Source: Desulfoluna limicola
Lineage (GTDB): Bacteria > Desulfobacterota > Desulfobacteria > Desulfobacterales > Desulfolunaceae
Assembly (NCBI RefSeq): GCF_021654575.1
Contig: NZ_AP024488.1
Span: 1,550,001 to 1,614,000 of the forward strand
Direction: 5' to 3'
DNA length: 64,000 nucleotides
Shown: one piece after another, positions 15,063-23,188 of the stretch
Layout of the letters: every line of letters begins with the position of its first letter
Position numbering within the stretch: position 1 is the first letter of the stretch
Program-made: the position numbers and the translations under genes
The notes under the pieces: model-generated
Seen by the model: only the letters and a program-made list of their open reading frames with translations
Told to the model about the DNA's origin: nothing
Database searches by the model: none

Positions 15063-15908
15063 TTAAAATTCACCTGGTGTGAGGTTGATCTCAGCCAGTG
15101 TAAAGACGGGCCCATCCTTGCAGACCAGCTCTTTTCCGATGTTGCATCGACCGCACATGCCGATGCCGCACTTCATTCGGTTTTCCAGGCTCATGATGAT
15201 GCGGTCGTGGCTGTAGCCGAGTTTCTCCAGCACCGGCAGGGTGAACTTGATCATCACGGGAGGACCGCAGACGATGGCGTAGGTGTCGTCACTTGCCGGT
15301 GGGGCCACCTTTTCCGTAAGGGCAGGGACGAATCCGGTGTGATAGCTCCAGTCCGGGTCATCGGTGGCGTCCACAGTGATGTGCATGTTGATGTCATCGC
15401 GTTTTTCCCATGCGGTCAGCTCCTCTTTGTAGAGGAGCATGCCCGGAGTCCGGGCACCGTACACCACATCGATGGTGCCGAATTTCGACCGGTTTTCAGG
15501 CTCCAGCATCATCTTGATGGAGGAGCGCAGGGTGGTGAACGCGAAGCCCCCCCCCACAATGAGGAGGTTCTTGCCCCCAAGGGTTTCCCAGGGGTACCAG
15601 TTGCCCATGGGGCCCCGGATGCCCATGATATCACCCACCTTCATGTTGTGGAGGTAGCTTGTCACCTTACCCGTTTTAAAGACGGTGAACATGAGATATC
15701 CCTTTTCGGTCGGGGAGGAAGCGATGCCGATGGGAATCTCCCCCTGGCCAGGCACGGAAAGTTCGGCAAACTGGCCGGCCTGGTAGTTGAATTGATTCTC
15801 GTCTTCGGTTTTAAGAAAACGGAACCGGAACGTCTTGAGGCTCTTGTCTTCGGTGGCCACGTCGATGGCATCGATGCGGACCGGGTAGGGTACGTATGGA
15901 TTTTGCAT
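15063..15908 (-). CDS. FAD/NAD(P)-binding oxidoreductase subunit (FlxA-like / sulfhydrogenase gamma-like)
   Basis: 281-aa ferredoxin-NADP-reductase-fold protein that would pass electrons between NAD(H) and the Flx/Hdr complex. The FAD domain spans about 1-105 (FRFRFLK, YQAGQFAELSVPG, GIASSP), and the NAD domain begins at LLIVGGGFAFTTLRSS. A C-terminal cysteine set (MKCGIGMCGRCNIGKELVCKDGPVF) binds a 2Fe-2S cluster, as in dihydroorotate dehydrogenase electron-transfer subunits and hydrogenase gamma subunits. It lies 12 bases downstream of the FlxC-like gene, in the same operon. Members of this family are the NADH-oxidising subunit of FloxABCD. Confidence 0.88.
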   Translation of the reverse strand: MQNPYVPYPVRIDAIDVATEDKSLKTFRFRFLKTEDENQFNYQAGQFAELSVPGQGEIPIGIASSPTEKGYLMFTVFKTGKVTSYLHNMKVGDIMGIRGPMGNWYPWETLGGKNLLIVGGGFAFTTLRSSIKMMLEPENRSKFGTIDVVYGARTPGMLLYKEELTAWEKRDDINMHITVDATDDPDWSYHTGFVPALTEKVAPPASDDTYAIVCGPPVMIKFTLPVLEKLGYSHDRIIMSLENRMKCGIGMCGRCNIGKELVCKDGPVFTLAEINLTPGEF

Positions 15909-15920
15909 GGTTTTATCCCC

Positions 15921-16961
15921 TTATGCCTGGCTGTTCATGGTGTCGCAGACGGTTCGAATATCGATGCCGGCCGGGCACTGGTCAATGCAGCGTCCGCATC
16001 CCACGCACATGATGCCGCGGTTGTATTTGTCCGAGAAGTACTTCAGCTTGTGCATGAACCGCTGGCGGGTTCGCTGCAATGGGGTCTCCCGCGGGTTGTG
16101 GCCGGAGCCGTGACGGGTGAAGAGGGAGGTCATGCAGGAATCCCAGTTACGCAAGCGGTACCCCTTTTCTCCATGGACCTCATCCTGGATGTCGAAACAC
16201 CAGCAGGTGGGGCAGGCGTAGGTGCAGGTGCCGCAGTTCAGGCAGGCAAAGGTGGTCTTTTTCCAGTGGTCAGCCTCGTAAAGATCCAGAACGGTTTTTT
16301 CCTGGATGCGGTTAAACGCGATGGACGAGGTGATGGCCTTCTCCGCCGTTTCTTTCTTTTCGGCGATGAGAGCTTCGGCGCTGTCTTCTGCTTTGGCGTC
16401 AAACCCGGCGGCAGCGGCCCAGGCCGATCCTTTGTCGGTGAGCACTTTGGCGAGGTAGCGCTCGCCGTCTTCCACGAGCATCACGTCCAGGCAGGACTCG
16501 TCGAAGGGGCCGGTGCCGCAGCTGGTGGAAAAGTCCGTGGCCGACGGCGCGGAAATGGCCAGCCCGATCCAGGTGCAGGCTTCATAGGCTTCCACAACGT
16601 AGGGGTCTTTGTATTCGTCGGTATCGAAGTTGAGCCGCACCAGTGACAGGGCTTTCGCGTCGTTGGGCCTGATACCCGCAACGGCGCGTGGCTTCGTGTC
16701 GATGGCCACCGCTTCGTAGATATTCTGTTTTGCATCCCCCTCTGTGAGGGAACAGGTCATCATTGTCTGAGATGGCGGGAAGACAATGCTCTTGGGAGAC
16801 AGCCGTGTCTGACGTCCGTCCATGTTCGGGTACTCACCGTCTGCGAGCTCCCGAAAGCCCAAAACCTCTCCGTCCAAGGCCGGCCCAACAAGGGTGTAGG
16901 CACTCCTCGCGCGGTCCAGCCCCTCGTTCCAGCTTGATTTGTCGATGGTTAAAATGGTCAT
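15921..16961 (-). CDS. 4Fe-4S dicluster oxidoreductase subunit (FlxC/AsrA/HydB-like)
   Basis: 346-aa iron-sulfur protein similar to anaerobic sulfite reductase A and sulfhydrogenase beta subunits. The N-terminal 230 residues form the alpha/beta domain (ESCLDVMLVEDGERYL), with a Cys in FSTSCGTG. The C-terminal part binds two 4Fe-4S clusters through CLNCGTCTYACPTC and CVGCGRCIDQCPAG. It relays electrons between the FAD subunit and other Fe-S proteins. The ATG at 16961 follows a repeat-filled gap (16978-17186), so it may be transcribed separately from the upstream FlxB-like gene or by read-through. Confidence 0.85.
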   Translation of the reverse strand: MTILTIDKSSWNEGLDRARSAYTLVGPALDGEVLGFRELADGEYPNMDGRQTRLSPKSIVFPPSQTMMTCSLTEGDAKQNIYEAVAIDTKPRAVAGIRPNDAKALSLVRLNFDTDEYKDPYVVEAYEACTWIGLAISAPSATDFSTSCGTGPFDESCLDVMLVEDGERYLAKVLTDKGSAWAAAAGFDAKAEDSAEALIAEKKETAEKAITSSIAFNRIQEKTVLDLYEADHWKKTTFACLNCGTCTYACPTCWCFDIQDEVHGEKGYRLRNWDSCMTSLFTRHGSGHNPRETPLQRTRQRFMHKLKYFSDKYNRGIMCVGCGRCIDQCPAGIDIRTVCDTMNSQA

Positions 16962-16977
16962 TGTTTTTATCCTTTAT

Positions 16978-17186
16978 GCCTCCGGCGGCCAGGGGATGAT
17001 CCCCTGGACCCCAGATTGCGTATGCTCTTAGCCTTCGTGTCTCAGGCTCATCACATTCGCGTACGGGTTTAACCGTAATAAGATGCATAAGCACCTGTTT
17101 CCCGCCACGGCGATTTGCCCCGAGGAACAAGGGGGAAATCGCTGTGGCAATAAGCGTTCGAGGTGGCTCACCTCGCCGCCGGAGGC
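16978..17186. repeat. Palindromic element between FlxC- and FlxB-like genes
   Basis: GCCTCCGGCGGC (16978-16989) to GCCGCCGGAGGC (17175-17186), 209 bases. Interior: CCAGGGGATGATCCCCTGG hairpin, two-level hairpin GCGTATG...CATTCGC (17018-17060), an ACGGGTTTAACCGT palindrome, a GCGATTTGCCCC...GGGGGAAATCGC hairpin (about 17110-17143), and AGGTGGCTCACCT at the right end. It nearly fills the whole gap between two genes of one functional cluster. Confidence 0.8.
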
Positions 17187-17197
17187 CATTGCTTGTT

Positions 17198-18145
17198 CTA
17201 CATAATAAACTCTTCCGGGTCGTCGAGACGGAAGGTGTCCTGTGCCGGGCGGGTCTCGGTGGTGAGGCCCGCTTCGAGGCCCCAGCGTTCACCCACGGTT
17301 TTCTCCATTTTGCGGGTCAGAAGACGTACCGGAATGCCCATGGGGCAGGCCGATTCGCAGGCGCCGCACTCGGTGCAGCGGCCGGCGCAGTGGACCGCCC
17401 GGAGCATGTGATAGGTGCGCACGTCCACGGGGTCTGTGCCTGTGCCGACCCACTGGGGACGGGACTCGTCCACGAAGCAGGTGGGGCAGTAGCACAAAGG
17501 GCACGCGTTCTTGCAGGCGTAGCAGCGGGTACAGGCCGAGAAGGCCTCTTCGAAGAAGGCCCACTTTTCGTCGCTGGTTTTGTCCTCGATCTCGCGGATG
17601 TCGGCGTATCGGTCGATCTCTGTCTGCTCGGGCACGGGATCCCCTGCCATCATGTCGGAGAGGACAGGGTTCCGGTGGGTGCAGAGGGCGCAGTTCTGAC
17701 GCAGCAGATCGGCCTTGGCTGTCCGGGTGTCCCCGGATGCGGAGGTTAAGACCAGGGCGTCTCCGTCCTCCGTGGCATTCAGAATCTCGCAACCGGCGGC
17801 GGCCATCGCTTTCTTCGGATCAATCATGCCGGTACAGGGGACGCCGATGATCACCACATCTTCTCGCTTGATGCGGTTTTCAACGATGAGACCCACAAGA
17901 TTTCGGGAGTCGCACCCTTTGGCCACCACGGCCACTTTGCCCATCTCTTTTTTCAGGTAGGTGCCCAGGTTGAGGCGGCAGTTGGCATCCCAGGTGAGGT
18001 GGTTTGCCTCCTCAGGCGTGGTCGCCATAAAGGGCTCGGTGGAGAGCGGCAGGCTCCCCTGTTTGAAGCCGACGACCGCTTGCACGTCGCCTTTCTCGAG
18101 GAGGTCCTTTGCCATGGTCCGGATATTGTTTACGATTGGGTTCAT
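17198..18145 (-). CDS. 4Fe-4S dicluster / F420-hydrogenase-beta-like subunit (FlxB-like)
   Basis: 315 aa. The N-terminal part (KVAVVAKGCDSRNLVGLIVENRIKREDVVIIGVPC) resembles the FrhB/FdhB-type domain. A cysteine group CALCTHRNPV is in the middle, and the C-terminal third carries two ferredoxin-type clusters (CTRCYACKNACPLCYCPTC and CTECGACESACPMG). The start overlaps the stop of the MvhD-like gene by 4 bases (ATGA), proving same-operon layout. It probably links HdrA/MvhD to the FlxC/FlxA pair. I am confident of the class; the exact subunit letter follows the FloxABCD naming by analogy. Confidence 0.83.
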   Translation of the reverse strand: MNPIVNNIRTMAKDLLEKGDVQAVVGFKQGSLPLSTEPFMATTPEEANHLTWDANCRLNLGTYLKKEMGKVAVVAKGCDSRNLVGLIVENRIKREDVVIIGVPCTGMIDPKKAMAAAGCEILNATEDGDALVLTSASGDTRTAKADLLRQNCALCTHRNPVLSDMMAGDPVPEQTEIDRYADIREIEDKTSDEKWAFFEEAFSACTRCYACKNACPLCYCPTCFVDESRPQWVGTGTDPVDVRTYHMLRAVHCAGRCTECGACESACPMGIPVRLLTRKMEKTVGERWGLEAGLTTETRPAQDTFRLDDPEEFIM

Positions 18146-18579
18146 GCGGCACTCTCCTCCGGGCTTTCTTTGATAAACACCTTCGCGGGCCCCAGCTGTC
18201 TCACCTCATCGATGACCTTGTTGGCCACTTCGGCAAACTTCACCCCTTCGGCGGACGAAATCCACGAAAAGTGCAGACGACCCGGCTCGATGCCGTTGAA
18301 TTCGAGCATCTCCTTGAGAAGGGTGAACTTGCGTCGGGCGTAGTAGTTGCCTTCGATGTAGTGGCAGTCCCCGGGATGACACCCGGAGATCCATACCCCG
18401 TCCGCCCCTTTGCGAAGGGCTGCCAGGATCATTTTGGGAGAGATTCGGCCCGAACAGGGGACGCGGATCACCCGCATGTTGGGGGGGTATTGAAAACGGC
18501 TCACACCCGCCAGGTCGGCGGCGCCGTAACTGCACCAGTTGCAGAGAAACGTGACAATCTTCGGCTCAAACGAACTCAT
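18142..18579 (-). CDS. Hydrogenase iron-sulfur subunit (MvhD/FlxD-like)
   Basis: 145-aa small iron-sulfur protein of the MvhD/FrhD family that connects an electron input module to HdrA. The N-terminus has CNWCSYGAADLAG (C13, C16), followed by RVPCSGRIS and SGCHPGDCHYIEGN, the five-cysteine pattern of the family's 2Fe-2S site. The remainder is helical. It is encoded between HdrA (upstream, separated by a repeat element) and the FlxB-like gene (overlapping). Its presence marks this as an HdrA-Flx electron-transfer cluster rather than unrelated Fe-S proteins. Confidence 0.92.
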   Translation of the reverse strand: MSSFEPKIVTFLCNWCSYGAADLAGVSRFQYPPNMRVIRVPCSGRISPKMILAALRKGADGVWISGCHPGDCHYIEGNYYARRKFTLLKEMLEFNGIEPGRLHFSWISSAEGVKFAEVANKVIDEVRQLGPAKVFIKESPEESAA

Positions 18580-18608
18580 AGATATTCTCCTGATTTATGA
18601 AAGCTTTG

Positions 18609-18845
18609 CCTCCGGCGGCGAGGTGGAGCCACCTCGAAAGCTGGTTGCGCTTCCGTTTTGTCCCTCGTACCTCGGGCCAAATCGAAAGCGCGTTCGACTC
18701 GGGCTGCGCCCGACAAACACTCTGTCGGGTAGTGCAAAAGCCGCCACAAGTTTCAAGTTGCAGGGAATGTGATGAGCCTGAGGAACGAAGGCTCAGAGCA
18801 TTCCCGAACCTGGGGTGCAGGGGATCATCCCCTGCCCGCCGGAGG
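18609..18845. repeat. Palindromic element between MvhD-like and HdrA genes
   Basis: GCCTCCGGCGGCGAGG on the left and CCTGCCCGCCGGAGG on the right, 237 bases. Interior: AGGTGGAGCCACCT hairpin, TTTGTCCCTCGTACCTCGGGCCAAA hairpin (about 18656-18681), CTCGGGCTGCGCCCGA hairpin, and a two-level hairpin at 18763-18805 (GGGAATG/CATTCCC outside, GAGCCT/AGGCTC inside). This is the same modular order as the element at 59-367. Confidence 0.83.
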
Positions 18846-18860
18846 TAATTTTGTGTTTTT

Positions 18861-21800
18861 TTATACGTTATCGATCATGGCCATGAGTTGGGCCTCTTCG
18901 AAGCCTTTGAGCTGCAGGGCGCCACTGCGGCAGGAGGCCACGCAGGCGCCGCATCCTTTGCAGATGACCGGATTGATAAAAGCCCTGCCTTCGTCTCGGC
19001 CCTCGGTCTGGAGGCTCGGGGCGTTGTACGGGCAGACCGCCATGCAGACACCGCAGCCGCTGCAGAGGGCCGTGGTGACTTCAGCCACGTTGCCGCTGGT
19101 GTTGATGGTTTTGCCGGAGAGCAGGCGTGTTGCGCTGGAGGCTGCCGCCTGGGCCTGGGCGATGGACTCGTCCACGGGTTTGGGGTAGTGGGCCAGGCCG
19201 CAGAGGAAGACCCCGTCCACGGCAAAGTCCGAGGGAGCCAGTTTGACGTGGGCTTCGGCAAAGAAGCCTTCGTCGTTGATGGGCACCTTGAAGAACTGGG
19301 CCAGTTTTTCATCCCGGTAGGGGGTGACGGCTGAGGCCAGGGTGAGGAGGTCTGCCTGGATGGCAATGGGCTGCTTGAGCACGTGGTCGGTGACAGTCAC
19401 CGTGAGGTGATCGCCGCTGTTTTTCACCACGGGTTTGTCGTTCACGCTGTAACGAACGAAGATGACACCCTTTTCCCGGGCTTCACGGTAGAGGGCTTCA
19501 CGCTCACCGTAAGTTCGGATGTCCCGGTAAAGAACAAAAATCTTCATCTCGGGATTCTTCTCTTTCAGGTGAAGGGCAGACGCCACGGTGTGGGTACAGC
19601 AGATACGCGAGCAGTAAGGGCGGCCCGGCTCACGGGAGCCCACGCACTGGATGAAGACGGCGCATCCGGTCTCTTTCAGGATGGGATCATCCGCGATGAA
19701 CTTTCGGTCGAGATCAAGGCCTGTCAGGACCCTGGGGTCTTTGCCGTAGAGGTATTCATCGGGGGTGTGTTCGGCGGCACCGGTGGCGATGACGGTGACC
19801 CCGTGTTTTGTGCGGGTCTGGTGGTCCCCTTGCGTTACCGTGGATGCAAAGTTGCCCACAAACCCATCCACCTCGGTGAGCTCGGCCCCTAAAAAGAGGT
19901 CGATGTTGGCGTCGGCTGTCACCTTTTCCACCATGTGTTGAAGGCCTTCCTGGATGGACTCTCCTTTGGCCGTCTTGTAGAGGTGATTGGCTTGTCCTCC
20001 AAGGGACTCTTCTTTTTCCACGATGGAGACGTGATACCCCTGGCTGGACAGGGCGGTGGCCGCCGCCATGCCGGAGAGCCCGCCACCTACCACCAGGGCG
20101 TTTTGATCGATGGAGAGTTCGGCTTCGGCAAGGGGGGTGAACAGGGCCACCTTTGCCACGGCCATGCGCACCATTTCCTGGGCTTTGGTGGTGGCCTCAA
20201 TCGGATGGTCCTTGTGAACCCAGGAGTTGTGGTTCCGGATGTTCACCATCTCAAAGAGGTATTTGTTGAGTCCTGCGTTGAGCAGGGTCTCCTGGAACAG
20301 CGGGTCGTGGGTTCGGGGCGAGCAGGCCGCCACCACGATACGGTTCAGGTTCTGCTCCTTTATCACCTTGGTCATGGCGTCCTGGGTGTCCTGGGAGCAG
20401 GAGTAGAGGTTGTCCGCCACGTATTCCACAAAGGGGAGGCCTTTGGCGAAATCCCTGACGGCTGGAACGTCCACCACGCTGCTGATGTTGATGCCGCAAT
20501 GGCAGACAAAAACGCCCACGCGAGGACGTTCGCCGGTGATGTCGTTTTCTTCCGTTGCGGTGATGGTCCGGGTGAGGGTGCCCCGTGCCGAGGCAAGGGA
20601 CGCACCGGCTGAAAGAGCCGCAGAGCCGGCTTCGATAACCGACTGGGGAATGTCCTTGGGCCCTTGAAGAGCCCCGCATACATAGACCCCTTTCCGGGAG
20701 GTGGCCACGGGGTTGAAGGAGCCGGTTTTGGCAAACCCGCCGGGGGTGAGGTCCACGCCCATGGTTTTGGTGAGGTGTTTTACCTCGTTTGTGATCTCCA
20801 TGCCCACGGAAAGCACCACGATATCGAAGATTTCACGGGTCACCTTGCCGGTGGTCTCGTCCACGTAGTCGATGACCTGGCCCACTTCGCCTGCGGCCTG
20901 GTTAAAGACCGAGTGGACGCGGCAGCGGACAAATCGAATCCCGTGTTTCTCCTTTGCTTCGTTGTAGCAGCTTTCAAAGCCTTTGCCGTGGGTTCGCATG
21001 TCCATGTAGAAGAGCGTGCAGTCAAGGCTCGGGTCGTGTTCCTTGGCGATGATGGCCTGCTTGATGGCGTACATGCAGCAGACGCTTGAGCAGTGGCCGT
21101 TGTCGCAGGTGTTGATGTCCCGTGAACCCACGCACTGGAGCCATGCGATTTTTTTGGGTTTGCCATGGTCGCTCATGCGCACCACGTGCCCCTGGTTGGG
21201 GCCGGAGGCGGAGAGGAGCCGTTCGAACTCGATGGAGGTCACCACGTCGGGGCTTCGGTCGTAATTGTAGATGTCTTTTCCGCTGGGATCGTAGGTCTTG
21301 AACCCCGGGGCGAGGATGATGGAGCCCACATTCAAGGAGATGTTTTTATCGGTGTCATCATAGTTGATCGCGCCAGCCGGGCATTTCTTTTCACAGATGC
21401 CGCATTTGCCTTTGGTGAGTTTCAGGCAGTTGTCGGCGTCGATGCAGTATTTAAGGGGCACGGCCTGGGGGTAGAGGGCGTAGATGGCTTTTCGCTTCAC
21501 AAGCCCCTGGTTGTAGACATCGTCCACTTTTTTGGGGCATTTTTCCGTGCAGGCGCCGCAGGCGATGCATTTGTCCATGTCCACGTAGCGGGCCTTTTGA
21601 AAGACCTCCACCTCGAAGTTGCCCTGCTCACCGGTGACGCCTTTAATTTCAGAGAGGGTGAGCAGCTCGATGTTCATGTGGCGTCCCACCTCCACGAGCT
21701 TGGGGGACATGATGCACATGGAGCAGTCATTGGTGGGGAACGTTTTGTCCAGCTGCGCCATGACGCCGCCGATGGACGGGGATTTTTCGACCAGGTAGAC

Positions 21801-21896
21801 ATAGTACCCGGAGTTGGCAAGATCAAGGGCCGCCTGAATGCCCCCGATGCCGCCTCCGGCGATGAGTACCGATCCCATGGTTGTTTTCTCAGTCAT
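18861..21896 (-). CDS. hdrA: HdrA-like flavoprotein, tandem HdrA-HdrA fusion
   Basis: 1011-aa FAD and Fe-S protein, probably the electron-splitting core of the cluster. I chose the ATG at 21896 (AAGGAG seven bases upstream) over earlier starts. First half: FAD Rossmann GGGIGGIQAALDLA near residue 9, DCSMC site near 50, ferredoxin motifs CIACGACTEKC (about 110) and CGICEKKC (about 165), and CVGSRD...CSSVCCMYA. Second half: the canonical HdrA N-terminal domain VGVFVCHCGINIS (about 465) with VVAACSPRTHDP, a second Rossmann VVGGGLSGMAAATAL (about 597), CVGSREPG...CSRICC, and terminal CSGCGVCMAVC and CKGCGACVASC. The second FAD domain lacks the DCSxC site of the first, so the halves are not equivalent. 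It lies 11 bases downstream of hdrD. Confidence 0.93.
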   Translation of the reverse strand: MTEKTTMGSVLIAGGGIGGIQAALDLANSGYYVYLVEKSPSIGGVMAQLDKTFPTNDCSMCIMSPKLVEVGRHMNIELLTLSEIKGVTGEQGNFEVEVFQKARYVDMDKCIACGACTEKCPKKVDDVYNQGLVKRKAIYALYPQAVPLKYCIDADNCLKLTKGKCGICEKKCPAGAINYDDTDKNISLNVGSIILAPGFKTYDPSGKDIYNYDRSPDVVTSIEFERLLSASGPNQGHVVRMSDHGKPKKIAWLQCVGSRDINTCDNGHCSSVCCMYAIKQAIIAKEHDPSLDCTLFYMDMRTHGKGFESCYNEAKEKHGIRFVRCRVHSVFNQAAGEVGQVIDYVDETTGKVTREIFDIVVLSVGMEITNEVKHLTKTMGVDLTPGGFAKTGSFNPVATSRKGVYVCGALQGPKDIPQSVIEAGSAALSAGASLASARGTLTRTITATEENDITGERPRVGVFVCHCGINISSVVDVPAVRDFAKGLPFVEYVADNLYSCSQDTQDAMTKVIKEQNLNRIVVAACSPRTHDPLFQETLLNAGLNKYLFEMVNIRNHNSWVHKDHPIEATTKAQEMVRMAVAKVALFTPLAEAELSIDQNALVVGGGLSGMAAATALSSQGYHVSIVEKEESLGGQANHLYKTAKGESIQEGLQHMVEKVTADANIDLFLGAELTEVDGFVGNFASTVTQGDHQTRTKHGVTVIATGAAEHTPDEYLYGKDPRVLTGLDLDRKFIADDPILKETGCAVFIQCVGSREPGRPYCSRICCTHTVASALHLKEKNPEMKIFVLYRDIRTYGEREALYREAREKGVIFVRYSVNDKPVVKNSGDHLTVTVTDHVLKQPIAIQADLLTLASAVTPYRDEKLAQFFKVPINDEGFFAEAHVKLAPSDFAVDGVFLCGLAHYPKPVDESIAQAQAAASSATRLLSGKTINTSGNVAEVTTALCSGCGVCMAVCPYNAPSLQTEGRDEGRAFINPVICKGCGACVASCRSGALQLKGFEEAQLMAMIDNV

Positions 21897-21907
21897 TTCC
21901 ATTCTCC

Positions 21908-23188
21908 TTACAGCCCGTATTCGGCCAGATCCGGTCCCAGGTAAGTCCGCTCGTTTTCGCCCAGAATGCCCAACGAGAGGCAAATGAGGGTCCAGAGGTG
22001 CACGGTGTGGTAACCGGCGTTGAAGTGGTGGCCGATATCTTCCACCTGGGCGTGGCAGTTGTGGCAGGGGGTGATGACGTAGTCGGCTCCGGTGGCCATG
22101 ATCTGGTCAAATTTTACCTTGCCGTACTCCTGACGCTCTTCGGTGTAACCGGCCTGGAGGGCGCCGCCCCCGCCTCCGCAGCAGAAGTTCATGGAGCGGT
22201 TGGGGGTCATGTCGATGAAGTTTTCTTCCCCCACCACCTGCTTCACCACGAAGCGCAGGTCATCAGCCATCTTGTCGCCCAAGGATTTTCGTATGATGTT
22301 GCAGGGGTCCTGGACGGTGAATTTGATGCCTTGGGTGTTCCAGTCGGAGTTCACGGGGAGCTTTCCATCGCGGATCCACTGGGCGTAATACTCGATGATG
22401 CTTCGGAATTCGAAGTTGTGGGGGATGTTGAAGCGGCGAATGCCCTGCCAGACAGCAAAGAAGGAGTGACCACACTCCGTGTTGATGAAGACCTTGCAGC
22501 CGAGTTTGTCGATGTGTTCCACCTGGGTGCGGATGATCTTCTCCCAGGATTCGTCGTCGGCAAGGAACATGCAGTAGTTTTCGCCACCCCACATTTGGGA
22601 GTAGTAGGTCCAGTCGGCTCCCACGGTATGGAGGATCTTCCATAAGGGAAGCAGCTCGTCCGGCTCGGTGACAGGCTCGCGTGAGTTTTGGTTCAGGGCA
22701 AAAAAGGCCCCTTCGCGATCGAGATCTGCCTTGAGTTCTTCAAATCCGGGCTGCTCGCGGCACTCTTCGGCCAGGTCTTCGATGGTAAACTGAAAATCCT
22801 CCAGGGGCACGCCCATGGCCCCCCCACACGATTTAAGGTGGTGATCGCATGACCCCAGGATTCCCTTGGGTCGTTCCTCGCGGGGCCATTCGGCCCGCAG
22901 GTCGTAGATCAGCTGGGGGATGTTGATACTCATGGGGCAGACGTCATAACACCTCTTGCACATGGTGCAGACCCAGACCCAGGGATGCCGCTCCAGCTGC
23001 TCGTCCATGCCGAGAACAGCCATGCGCAGGAATTTTCGGGGGTCCATGTCCATCTGACCCGTGGCGGGACACCCGCTTGCACAGGTGCCGCAGGTGAGGC
23101 AGGCGCTTAAGTTTCCGTCTGGAATCATCGCCAGTGCCTTGTCCCGGATACGAGAAATCTCTCCGGTCACTTCAAGTGCTTCAGCCAT
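21908..23188 (-). CDS. HdrD-like fused HdrC/HdrB Fe-S reductase subunit
   Basis: 426-aa fusion of an HdrC-like ferredoxin domain and an HdrB-like CCG domain, the arrangement of HdrD/GlpC. N-terminal clusters: CLTCGTCASGCP (about 29-40) and CTMCKRCYDVCP (about 73-84). The C-terminal CCG region has QDPCN, NFCCGGGGGAL and TPCHNCHAQVED, expected to hold the noncubane 4Fe-4S site that reduces a disulfide. In sulfate reducers the partner is proposed to be a DsrC-type trisulfide or other thiol carrier, which is inference here. First gene of the minus-strand Hdr/Flx cluster, followed directly by HdrA. Confidence 0.9.
   Translation of the reverse strand: MAEALEVTGEISRIRDKALAMIPDGNLSACLTCGTCASGCPATGQMDMDPRKFLRMAVLGMDEQLERHPWVWVCTMCKRCYDVCPMSINIPQLIYDLRAEWPREERPKGILGSCDHHLKSCGGAMGVPLEDFQFTIEDLAEECREQPGFEELKADLDREGAFFALNQNSREPVTEPDELLPLWKILHTVGADWTYYSQMWGGENYCMFLADDESWEKIIRTQVEHIDKLGCKVFINTECGHSFFAVWQGIRRFNIPHNFEFRSIIEYYAQWIRDGKLPVNSDWNTQGIKFTVQDPCNIIRKSLGDKMADDLRFVVKQVVGEENFIDMTPNRSMNFCCGGGGGALQAGYTEERQEYGKVKFDQIMATGADYVITPCHNCHAQVEDIGHHFNAGYHTVHLWTLICLSLGILGENERTYLGPDLAEYGL

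Noticed and set aside
15207-16646. 479-residue plus-strand frame opposite FlxA/FlxC-like genes
   Set aside because: Antisense of two Fe-S genes whose motifs are unmistakable; composition typical of a GC-rich shadow frame.
21840-21870. GCCGCCTCCGGCGATG inside hdrA as another repeat copy
   Set aside because: It encodes the conserved glycine-rich FAD loop in frame; the resemblance to the intergenic core is due to GC-rich Gly/Ala codons.
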